A stretch of 64,000 nt of DNA from Datnioides undecimradiatus. Lineage: Eukaryota > Chordata > Actinopteri > Lobotiformes > Datnioididae. The stretch lies in assembly GCA_008933995.1 (NCBI GenBank), contig WARS01000016.1:8697848-8761847 (forward strand), written 5' to 3'. Of this stretch, positions 23,657 to 34,630 are shown one piece after another; position 1 is the first letter of the stretch, and every line of letters begins with the position of its first letter. The translations under genes were made by a program, and so were the position numbers. The notes under the pieces were generated by a model. The model was not told the DNA's origin and ran no database searches. It saw nothing but the letters and a program-made list of their open reading frames with translations.

Positions 23657-26600
23657 AGCCTCACGTAGCATTAATCGTAGCACAGAGACCTGATTCAATT
23701 TTCAGTGGCAATTTGTTTATCAGTGTGTTAGGGCTTAAATTATTAATGTTGCCCATCTTGTAATATATTAATGAAAACATAGTGGGGCAATTATGACGTT
23801 TCAGCTATTTCTGCAATTGTAATTAGTTCATCCGTCTCAGATCTTTCTATTTACAGCGCACTACTCATTTTGTGCAGTTTAGCAGTTATTACAGTTTTGT
23901 CCTGCTGAAGTTTGTAAATAATTTCTGTGCTAATTGACACAAATGGCGTCAGATTTTTAGCACCAGACGTGTTATAGGAATTTGTGGCACGTGGTAATTT
24001 TTGTGCGCGCGTCTGCACGCAGCGCACGTACCGCATGCCAAAGGACATCCACGTAGAGCCTGAGAGGTTTGCAGCGGAGCTCATCAGCAGGCTGGAGACG
24101 GTTCTCAGAGAGAGAGAGGCTCAGGAAAGACTCGAAGAAAGGCTGAAGAGAGTACGACTGGTGAGTGTACCACGCTCTGTTTGCATGTGCCCACGTACGC
24201 GTGTTACGACGGGATGTGATTCATTTGGGTCTTTCACACAGTTTCGATGTTGTTTCCTCAGAAGTACAGAAATACTCATGAAGTGGGTTGGGGGTGGGGC
24301 GGGTCAACAGCTCACTGTGCGTCCAGCAGCCACACAGTAGAGACACAGAGGTGTTTCAGAGGGTTTTTTTTACTAAACAATGGCCAAGATAAACACTTTT
24401 TGTTCCCCTGAGGCAATAGAAACCTGATGTTTTCACGGAGAATGATGTATTGATGGATTGAACAAACAGGAGTCACCTTAGTGGAGATACCCTAAATTCT
24501 CACTCAGTGGTCCAATATCTCTGGTGTGTGGTCAAAGCAACTGAGAATGGGTTTGGAAGACTTTGATTTGGCTACATCCTTAATTGTAAAACCTGTTTAA
24601 CATTGCTTATGTCAGGCTGCAGAGGGCATTTTAGCTACCACCGAGGAAAACAGAATCTCAGTGTACGAATTTGACAAAAAAAAAAGAAAAATGGCCTACG
24701 CAGTTTTGCTGCTCGACCTCTCATATATTAAGGGGTTAGTGTAGTAGGGCTTCTTTGTGGAAGTAAGTGGATTTTGAAATTCGTACCCAGCTCGAGATGT
24801 TGTCGCTTTTCCTCCCTGTTAACGAAAGCTGTTACCAAATAACTGTTATTATTTGTATGAAGCTGACTAGCACATACATGTTTGGTGGTTTATTCTGTGC
24901 TTAGTTTTCTCTTCTTGGCCTTGTTGGTACATACTGGTTTAAACACTGTGCATGAAATGTTTGTCTCCTTTTCCCAACAGGAAGAAGAGGGTGATGATGC
25001 TGACATCTCCGTGACAACCTCCATGTCTTCTCATAGCATACCACTCCCCCTCCCCTCATCGTTTCCACCTCTCTACGGCGCCCGTTATTCAGAGACCACT
25101 GCTAACACGGCAACAGTCGCCACTTATGGCGGCCTGGTTGCCATGGAGGATTCCCATGACGACGACCCGGAATCTATTTTGGATGAGCACGTACAGCGCG
25201 TGATGAAAACGCCAGGCTGCCAGTCGCCAGGGGCAACCAACAGCACCTTAGGAGGAGGGGGTCGACATACTCCTCCCAAATCATCACGTTCACCTGACGG
25301 AGGGACTGGCCCGCCTCACTACCCCCCGCACCGAGGGGGGGGTCACAGTCTGCCTGCTGCTGGGGTCAAAGGTAAGAGCTTGTGGAGGCGGAGGAGAGGG
25401 GGGACGCGATGGGGTGAGAGACTGGAGTGACTTAACCCTGATGCACAGCGGTGGTGTTCATCTTGCATCAAAACATCCAGCCATCGTTTTCTGTGCGACC
25501 AGTCAATGAACATATGGAAACCTTTCCCATGACTGAAGCGTCCTGACTATTGTAATCATTATTTGTCGTCTTTAACTGGTAGTTGCCACAGTGAATGAGG
25601 TATTTACATTTTACCATTGTGAACAAATAAACAAACTGCCCCAAAACCTTGCAAACTATACAATATTCCATAAATATATCCTGAGTTGAATCCTGACAGA
25701 AAAAGACCTAAACAAGTCCCAGTTGTGCCCTTGTTGCAAAGATTATATTAGAAATAAGGTGTATGACACAAGAAAATGAATAGAGTATGTCATATGTCAT
25801 TATCATTCTTAAGATAATTCTTCAAGTGCAGTTTGGGCGTTCCTGATGTGCAAACACATGAAGGTGTCAGCAGTGTTTTGGACTTGAGCAGGGAGTGAGT
25901 GGGATGTATTGAAGAGGCTAGTGCACCACTAACAAGTCTCGCTGTGATGTCTGTCTCAGGTGTGCATCACCACAAGCCGCTGTATCATCATAGAGGAAGA
26001 GAGGGGCCGGAGGAGGCGGGCTCTAGGTGTCAGGCCAACTTCATGTGGAACGGAGACCCAGCCAACCAGTACGCGGCGAGAAGTCGGAACTATGCTGACG
26101 GCGCTGGAGCCAGCACACTTGAGGGCATGGGTTACAGGTAAGGCTAGTGTGGTTGTTTGACGTTAGTCCACAGCCGGTGCTGTCTTCCATTCAGGAGAGC
26201 TCAACTTGTTTTTGTGTGTGTTACCTGTTTGTTCTGCAGTAGTAAAGGTAGCACGCTGTCACGGCGAGGCTGTAAAAAAGCGCCAGAGACATCAGGCAAA
26301 GGGGATGAGAGTGGGCGTGGCATGGATGCCCAAGTACCACTGGAGGATCTTGAAAGAAACCAGAAGATCTTGCAGTGGATGATGGAAGGAGACAGACAAA
26401 GGAAGAGCTCACACGGGTGAGTAACATTACATGTGTTACTTAAGATCAGTATAAAGGTTTCATTTGTCACGAGTAAAACTTGAATTAATGTTGGTTTACC
26501 AGCACTGATATAGGATCACTTGAGCAAACCGTTACCTTTTAACACATCCAGCAGACGTAGAAGAAACACTCATGTGTTTTATGTTTGTGTCCATCTGGGG

Positions 26601-27556
26601 AACAGAGGTCGAGTATTAACTCCTTTTAGCTGTTTTGGCCTCCAGCTGCATTGTCTGTACTGGCCTTGTCTCTTATAAGTGTACAGTTTTTTCATATCCT
26701 TTGACATCCTGTGACACTCCCTGATGTTTTTCCAGCGGCAGCACCAGCAGCTCCAGGAGGACGGGAACCAGCAGCGAGTCACCGCGTCCAACTTCAGTCG
26801 AGCGACCCGGAGCAGTGCACCCCTGGGTATCTGCACAGCTGCGTAACAACCCCTCCTCAGTGTCACCAGCCATCTCCGGCTCCTCGTCCACCCAGGTCCA
26901 GCCTTCTCACCCTTTCATTCAGGACCCGGCTATGCCCCCCAACCCGGCGCCCAACCCCCTCACCCAGCTGGAGGAGGCTAGGAGGAGGCTTGAGGAGGAG
27001 AGGAGGAGGAACGCAATACAGCAGGCCAAGCAGAGGTCAGTGTCGACTGCCAACTCAATTTTATTGTTATCTCCATAAATCATTTATGTTTGCCTCGGAG
27101 GGTTCAACCTCTGTCTTTGTCTCTGTGTATTCTTATGTTTATTTCTCACAGGCACAAGTCTGGTAAGCGCCAAGTGTGTGAGAACATGACGGTCGCCTAC
27201 TACTTTTGTGGGGAGCCAATCCCGTACCGAACATCAGTCAAAGGCCGGGTGGTGACTTTGGGCCAGTTCAAGGAGCTGCTTACCAAAAAGGGCCATTACA
27301 GGTGAGAACACCCGACGCGCGTGTGTTTAAAATATATGTGGTGTGGCTGAGAGCGTCACACTTTCAGTGAGCCACGTTTGTCATTGTTTGTTAAACTAAG
27401 TGTCTGCCTTTTGTTTTTCGTGTGCGCAGGTTCTACTTTAAGAAAGTGAGCGACGAGTTTGACTGCGGCGTCGTGTTCGAGGAGGTTCGCGACGATGACG
27501 CCATCTTGCCCATCTTTGAGGAGAAGATCATCGGGAAGGTGGAGAAGGTTGATTGA
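19996..27556 (+). CDS. axin1: AXIN1, scaffold of the beta-catenin destruction complex
   Basis: Thirteen coding exons: 19996-20613, 22233-22426, 22558-22716, 23264-23398, 23513-23609, 24023-24160, 24981-25371, 25960-26137, 26240-26416, 26736-27035, 27152-27301, 27430-27556, with the first carrying a short 5' UTR from 19926. By this count there are twelve coding blocks, and a thirteenth only if the 18972 leader exon is included. All junctions are GT/AG and in phase; the product is 887 aa (human 862). Domains in order: tankyrase-binding RPPVPGEE at about residues 34-41; a second tankyrase segment near 88-108; RGS domain about 115-240, which binds APC SAMP repeats; GSK3-binding helix around 410-440 ([10 protein letters not shown]); beta-catenin-binding helix near 513-527 ([14 protein letters not shown]); and a C-terminal DIX polymerisation domain about 803-885 ([14 protein letters not shown]). 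The RGS and DIX wording separates it from AXIN2. The protein acts in the cytoplasm to scaffold phosphorylation and turnover of beta-catenin in Wnt signalling. Several introns carry GT/CA microsatellites at the splice sites. Confidence 0.97.
22717..22746. repeat. GT microsatellite forming an AXIN1 donor site
   Basis: The third AXIN1 coding block ends TACAG at 22716 and is followed directly by (GT)14. The repeat itself supplies the donor GT, so the donor lacks the usual GTAAGT/GTGAGT consensus after the first positions. Confidence 0.85.
23614..23655. repeat. CA microsatellite just after an AXIN1 donor
   Basis: (AC)20-type run beginning a few bases after the CCT|GTGAGT donor at 23610. Intronic CA repeats so close to a donor are known hnRNP L binding sites in vertebrates. 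Confidence 0.9.
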
Positions 27557-27614
27557 AATTTGGGAACAGGAAGATGACAGCAGAGTTGCAAAAAGGTCAT
27601 TTGAAAAAAATAAA

Positions 27615-27636
27615 GGGGGGTGGGGGGTGGGGGGGG
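27615..27636 (+). promoter_or_regulatory. G-quadruplex-type run in AXIN1 3' UTR
   Basis: G6-T-G6-T-G8 lies 59 nt after the stop codon and right after AATAAA (27609-27614). Runs of at least three G with one-base loops are the most stable predicted class of quadruplex. A G-rich downstream element is also known to promote use of a polyadenylation signal. Confidence 0.7.
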
Positions 27637-29090
27637 CAGGAAGAGAACATTGGGGTTGGATAGAAATTCAGCTGTGAGAAAATGAACGAAAGAAAGTAGA
27701 AAGATGGAAGGAGCAATGTGTGACAGAAGGAAGGTTGTGTTGCATGGTAGAAGCTCGAGTATTGAGGAGGTGGTTGGTTTTATGGAATATCTGGATATCT
27801 GCGTCACGCCTGGATCAAACCCACATACAGCGAAGAAGCTTGGCCAGATGAAACCAGAGTGGAGGAAAGGAACATAATTTATTTCACCTGTCTTGTCTCC
27901 ACTGTGGATTTTCGAGGAGCGCTGTTAAAATCTGATGTCTGACCAGTCTTCCACTTCCACTGCGATGGATGGGAAAGGGTGAGGGGGGGGGGACTGCTGG
28001 AAGGAGAGAGGATCAAGTAGTCTTCCACTTCTGCTCCGGAGGAGTCTGTCCTCCGCAGACCATTACGATGCTGCTACATTACCACGGAAACTTTTCAATC
28101 GGTGCTTGGGACAGTAAAGAAACGCAGTTTTGCTCCGTTCGGGAGTCTCGCTGCCTTTTGCTGTCTCTGTTCCTCATCAGCTGGTGACAAGGGGAAGAGG
28201 ACGGAGGATTTGGGGGAGTGGAACTTGAGCCTGTTTCTCCTCTCGTTGACTTCATAGCCTCAAAACAGACAACTTTCTCACCCTTGATTCCTAGATGTCA
28301 TGTAGTGATCTCTCACGTCAACATGTTCAGACGACAGTTCTCCACACAACTTGTTTACCAAAGCTACATATTTTTGATAAGACAAGTATCCTAGCTACTT
28401 GTTTCATTTTATTTGAATTGTGTATGTACAAGGCAGGTACTATTACTTATTAATGCAGCCTAATTTCGTTATATCTCAACTTAATGTCGTATTATTGTGT
28501 ATGTTTTGAAGCTAGTTCATTAGTCATTTCAGGGCAGCCATTTTGTTTTTCTTTTCTCTTCTACACAACATCCCTGCACCTCAGTTCTGTACTGTTTACC
28601 ATTGAGTGTGCAGTTCTGTTCTCCTGCGCTATAGGTTGGCTGTTTTTTCCCCCCCCTCACCCTCCAAACGTATCATGAAATACAAGAGCGCACGCTGCGG
28701 GTGTGCTGCCTTCGACCACAGTATCTGTTGTTTTTAACAGGTCACACTGTCACCTCATGCATATCGTAGATTTTCTGCTATACTGAGAGCCTGTGTACGC
28801 AACTCTTAACTCAGTCTAGGTGCCTGCCTGCCTGGCCAGTGCCATTACTATCTAGGATGCTTATTTTGAAAGCATGTTGGTGAGCGTGAGAGCCTGTGTC
28901 ATGTATGCCTGAACTCAGCCAAAGAGCATATCGTGCGGCCCATATGCCTACGTGCGTGTGTCTGTGCAGTCCACGAGTATCAGTTGTGTTTTTTGATCAT
29001 GAGCAGAAGGGAATCTTGTTCCTCTCGCAGATTCCTCAACTTCAAACGTTGTAGCTTGACACTGAGTTTAAAATCTGCAGTTGGTCTTAC

Positions 29091-29701
29091 AGGAATAGTT
29101 TGACATGTTGGAAATTCGCTTATTTGCATTCTCTCTGAAAGTCGGGTGAGAAGCAAGTATGATGCTGTAGCCAGCGCTGTGAGCTTAGCGTAGCAGAAGG
29201 ACTTGCTTTGGAACAAATTAAACAAACTAAGGGGGCAACTACTGATTATTTATATTAATTACTAATTTGACAATTATGCCAGGATTTATGCATTGGTGTA
29301 TAAAATATCATTACATACCAGTTTCCTATAACCAGCGGTTGTGTCTGAAATTGCATGTGGCAGACCAACAGTTTCACTAGTCAAGGCAAAAGGCAGCAAA
29401 TTAGTATGAATTTGAAAGTGGAACAAGAGCTTGTTGAGCTCATAAATTGATTTCCAAAAAATATATATCCACTATTCTGTCAGTTGTCTAATAAATTAAG
29501 TTTTAGCTCTGAAAAAAAAAAAAAAGCTAGATCAACAAACTAGCTGCACCCCTCTTCCAGTCTCTATGCAATGCTAAGCTACGCGGCTGCAGGCTGCAGC
29601 TTCATATTTAACGCACAGACATGAGTGATGGTGTCGGTGTAGCTTTCAGTGAGGAGGTGAGTAATAAGCGTGTAATAATCGATCATGTCACACTATTCCT
29701 T
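29091..29701. mobile_element. Non-autonomous DNA transposon with long inverted arms in AXIN1 3' UTR
   Basis: The left arm starts AGGAATAGTTTGACATG and continues through TCGCTTATTTGCATTCTCTC to CTGTAGCCAGCGCTGTGAGC and TTAGCG. The right arm, read in reverse complement, starts AGGAATAGTGTGACATG and runs through ACGCTTATTACTC to CTGCAGCCTGCAGCCGCGTA and GCTTAGC. Both match a very common teleost repeat ('aggaatagttcaacattttgggaaatacgct...'). The arms are about 120-150 bases each, with a roughly 310-base centre and no coding capacity. Target duplications are not clear. Transcribed as part of the UTR, the arms could pair. Confidence 0.75.
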
Positions 29702-30669
29702 CAAACTTCTCACATCAGTACAGCACTGCAGTCAGGCCTTGAGGCCAGAATATCACACGAAGCACCGTGCAGACAATGCACTGATCACACACCAGCTATG
29801 TAAGCTGAATGTAATTTGACTCATCCCCTCATTGGTCATGTCGTCATGTCTGTCTCCAGGATTGATCTCAAACTGTTGGCCTGATTAAGTGTTTTGTGTT
29901 ATCTATGCTGGTAGTTCAATGAATGTGTCCATCAAAGAGGTCCTACTGTACGTCTTGCAGGAATGTCAAATACAATTTGTCCTGGGTTTTAGCCCAGTAA
30001 GGGAAACGTAGGATCAGAAAACATGTTTGTCCTTACTTCAACCCATTATGCCTTCAATATGAAATTAAAAATTTAGATATGTATTTGTTTATAAAAAATG
30101 TAATTTTAATAATCTCCAAGCATGTTCTTTATAAGGAATGTTTTCCTGATGAGTTGAATTATCTATTTTGTTTTGATGTTTTATGTGCGAACTGCTCTGG
30201 CCCTCTGATATATTTTATCCGTTTTATTGGAAAGATCGCCCACGGACAGTTGAATGACAACACTTTGTTAAGAGTTGATTCTTGTGACGATGATTTGATG
30301 GACAAAACAAACAACTGTGTCTGTTGTGTTGTCGATTTGTGTGAAACACAGTGCCTTTTATCATGTTATCTTTCGAAATATCTTTATTGAACCAATCCAT
30401 GCTTTTATTGTACGTGTTTATTTTCAGTCAGTCCCGTTGTATTTTAGCTGCAGTCATGCTTGCTCACCTCTGTTCTGATAGATCCTCTGCTGTAAATATG
30501 TACATTATCATTTCATATGTGTCTTTCAGACCTGCACCACTTGTCCACGGTGTTTCTGTTTTTCAAAGGTAAACGCCAAGATGTCACTGTGCTGGTTCCA
30601 CTTGTACATTTCTTTTAAAAAGGTACTTCATAATAAAGATGTTGAATAAACACTTCCTCTCTTTTAGCC

Positions 30670-32250
30670 ATCATTCTGAGTGTTCACCTAATGTTATTTA
30701 CCCTAAGACATGATTCCTGTTCTGTTTTGTATCTGAACACCCTCCTTTTGCCATAAACGAAGACTGTGCATCCTTCATCTTAAACACTTCTGTCCTTTTC
30801 ACCGTACATATTTTCTTTATTATGTTACTAACAGAGGTTCTTCTGAGTGCCCCAGTGAGGCAACGTGCACAATACCAGGAGCCTGAAACTTAGACATCAT
30901 TGATTTTATGTGCAGAGATTACATTCACACAGGTAACGTGTTTAGGTACCACAGGTTTGAGGTTCTTGCACCAAAGTCTTATTTTCTGCTACATATGTTC
31001 TACAGTTAAAAAGATAATTGCTGATGAATTTTGCACTTTTTACTCAGTTCAATTAACAAATGCAATTTGATGAACTTTAGATTAAAGCATTCAGTAATGT
31101 ACATAATGTAGTTCAAATTGCCTACGTGACTAAACTACATGCATTTAAATGGAACATTAGGTATAGTTTAACTGTAATACACTGACCCAATTTATAAATG
31201 TACTTGCAGAGTTCCTCGAAAGTGTGTTATCTCGTTCAGTGATGCAACTTGAAAGAAAGTAGTTGATTACTGTTCATCAAATTACACATGTTGAAGGTTA
31301 AAGGGTGACATAATGCAGTTCAACTCAAGGACATCTTATGAGCCTTTTTGCCAAATCACGCAATCTTTATCAGTAAACACTAATCCTTAACTCAGTTGTC
31401 ATGGAGATGTTCATTCACAGCCTACATATCTGTGACCATGCCAACTTCCTTAGGTCACATGGATTTACATGACAATTGTGCAAACTCCATCTGAAGATTA
31501 TATGATGCATATGAGGAAAGTCTGTGAGTGGTTGAGATTTTTGTTTATTTTTTGTTTTGGTCACTCTACAAAATAAGGTATATAATTAGCTCTCAGGCAT
31601 GACTGATGTTTTACTCTGAATAATCAGGTTGACGATTTAACCTTTAAATTCCTATTAACTGTAGAGTAAGTGCAAGAAATATTAGAGTAAAAATAAATCA
31701 TATAAACTGTTGAACAGTTCATACGATTTGTTGAACAGATCATTTGAACTTAAGACAGTTAAACTATTTATTGGATTGTATGGATGATATAAAGATGACA
31801 CTGATGACGCTGGCAGTTTATGGATTATTACGCAGTAACATTTTTGGCAATATTTGTTCTGCAAAGCTACTAATATACCTTAGCAAAAATATTTATTATA
31901 TATTTATTCAATTGTTGTGTGTGATATTTACTGTTACTGTGCATTAATTCTGTGTATACATGCGCTCTAAATCAATTAATAAGGCTAAATCAGAAACTGG
32001 ACTTGAACGCCACCTTGCGCATTTGTTCATGTTTTACCGTCTGAAAGGCGGAAGTTACAGCGTCAGGTCAAAGTTAAAATATGACGCAGGCACGCAAACA
32101 TAGACGCACCAGTTGCAAAGCATACTTAGGCTGGAAAGCATATTGTAAACAACTTTACCTTAATTACAACATTTATTAGCGCGGGTATCTGACCCGAAAG
32201 AATCCGAGAACCCGAATAATCAGCCTTTAATTACCGAGGAGCTTACGAGC
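30670..32250. other. Intergenic stretch between AXIN1 and GTF3C1
   Basis: About 1.6 kb, AT-rich, with no coding sequence or recognised repeat. CpG content rises only in the last 250 bases, near the GTF3C1 start. Confidence 0.6.
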
Positions 32251-32349
32251 CCGGAGCGACCACACAAGCTGCTAGCTAGCTGCAGCTATAGTTGTTGTCA
32301 AGTTAGCATGTTAGCTAGGTGACAGCGTTAGCCCAGTCTGTGGCATGCT
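32020..32349 (+). promoter_or_regulatory. GTF3C1 promoter and 5' UTR with two short upstream ORFs
   Basis: The region includes CpGs, GCTAGCTAGC and GTTAGC words like the other two gene starts, and no clear TATA box. Two upstream ATGs are present. One at 32308 opens a four-codon ORF (stop at 32320-32322). One at 32345 opens a five-codon ORF that ends at 32360-32362 and overlaps the main ATG at 32350 in another frame. Whether either lies inside the mRNA depends on the unknown start site. Confidence 0.45.
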
Positions 32350-34584
32350 ATGGATCCGTTAAGTATAGTTGAGGACGAAGTGGCTTTGGAGGGACTGGAC
32401 GGGATAACTATTCCGAGTCTGTGGATAAGATTAGAAAGCAGGAAACCCAAGTTTCCCCTCCAGCTCGACGACTGCACCAAGGAGCTCATCTGGAAGTCAC
32501 TGATCAGCAACACAGACCTGAGGTTCTATCAGCTGCCACGGGAGAGGGAGGATGTTGTCCTGTACGACAGGTCAGTTTCTCACATGACCTGTGTGATGCA
32601 AGGCCCGACGTAGTTTTGAACTTAATTTAAATAATATTTTCCCTATTTGATTTAGTCTTTGGAGTCCAGATCACGCACAGATATCATGGTAACCATTTCA
32701 GTGAGAGTGTTTGAGGAAACACTCAGTTGACAGTTTATGAGGTGCACCAGGCTTAAACTAATGCAGTCTATGTGTTTGTTGTCAGGTTTAAAAACATTGA
32801 CCTGGACTCACCAAGGTCTCCTGAAACACGGCAAGACGTCTACCCGGTCCACATTGTTCTAGAAAACAAGGATGGGATCCAGGGTTCGTGTGTATTCTTC
32901 CAACAGAGGACAGACGTCACTAAGCATGTCCGCTCCAAGCCACTCACGCCAATAATCAACTTGGAGGAGGCTCTGGAAAGGTTTGTTGAGTTTGATAGTG
33001 CATAAGACTGACTTTTCACCATGAACAGTCATGAATGTTCTTTAAATATACACAAAGCCACTGTGCATATAATGCAGTGATTTAAGCACAATGCATTTAA
33101 ACATAATTTCTGTTTAAAGTCATGTGAGTTTCAGATTTTTATTAATCAGATTCAGTGTGAAGTTAAATAAATGTTATTGAATCAGTAAAAGTTATATTTA
33201 ATGTTACAATTCCCTGAAGCTGTGAACTGGAATCATACTTTGACTGCTAAAAACAGGGAAATGAGCAGGAATATGAGTAGAGTAATATATTATTACAGAA
33301 AAAGTATTGTATTAGGATTGTGCAGGTTTTTAAATACCCACTTGAAGGTCTTTAAAAATAAGACCTACAAATATACCAACCAATAAATTCTGGAGCAAAC
33401 AAACACAGCTCTGAAATGTTTTGGGTGAAAACTGCGAGTTGAGCGCAGCTTTACATCTGTCTGATGTTTCCCATATACCATCTTCTCTCTTATCCACACC
33501 TCCACAGATATGGCAGAAAGCTTGTTGTCGTTGCGTCTCAGTCGCTGCGATTCAGGACCTTGATTGGCCCCGAGAGCGACCCTGATTTGAAACTGAACGA
33601 TGACTCTTACTGTGTGTTGGAACGAGTGGGCCGCGCGCGATGGCAAGGAGAGCTACAGAGAGATCTGCACGGATCCTCTTTCAAGTAGGACAGTGTTGCT
33701 GTTGCCCTGGGTGAAAAGCTGAGGTTCGGGTGCTCACTGTGTGATGGCCTGTGTTTTGTTCTTGGACAGGATAGATGCTCGGAAGTTGCACTACATGAGG
33801 AAGTCTCTTGTCAAACACGGACTCGTCAGCATGCAGTCACATGCCACACGACTGAAGTCAGGACAGCAGCAGCACTCCATTCTTCTGCTGCTCAAGCGCT
33901 TCCATGTAAACAGGTCTGTTTATGCCCATCCCCATCAGTCTCAGTTGTGCTTTGTCTCCAGTGCTAATAAGAAAAGTAGCAGTTGGTGTACTGAGATGTT
34001 AAACACAGTAAATGTTCAATTTACATAGTCAGTGTTCAGCATCATGTCTGTCACTGTTGTGTCGCTGATGTGTAGTTTAGAGCAACCCTCTACCTCACGC
34101 TATTATTAGCCTCCGGCCGAAATGTGTCCACACATCAAGGATCAAAAACTGCCAAGGACAGAACACTGGCATCAAACGTTTGCTGCAATTTGATGTATTA
34201 TTAAGCATACGGAAACATCCACTGCTCAGCCGAGTTCACTTAAGAAACAAGTCAGTTTATTTTTCGATTGAATGCATCTGTTCTCAGCCATTAACAGGCT
34301 ACCCAGGTTTGAAGGAGCGAAGCCAAGTTGGTGCTTTTAAAGGAGCATCCTTAGTCTGTAGCTGCTTCCAGTCCCTCTTCCTTCTTTCTGTTTCCCTCAG
34401 TCTGAACCCCCCTCTGCTCTTTCAGGAGGACTAAATATGATGTACTGATGGAGTACGTGTCTAACCTCCTCCAGCAGTCACCAAGTCAGTTTGTCACTTT
34501 GATCACGCTCAAAGAACACCTTGTAAGTATCTCTCTGTGAGTGTCTGTCGATCTGTGTGTGTCGGTCTTTCTCTTTGCGCTAAT

Positions 34585-34630
<46 letters not shown>

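Larger units (their letters stand above)
27557..30670 (+). promoter_or_regulatory. AXIN1 3' UTR with distal polyadenylation signals
   Basis: No gene is seen between the AXIN1 stop and two AATAAA signals at 30632-30637 and 30645-30650, which would give a 3' UTR of about 3.1 kb. A possible proximal AATAAA at 27609-27614 lies only 53 nt after the stop, directly before a G-rich run. The UTR also carries a transposon with inverted arms (29091-29701). Long AXIN 3' UTRs are usual in vertebrates. Confidence 0.6.
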
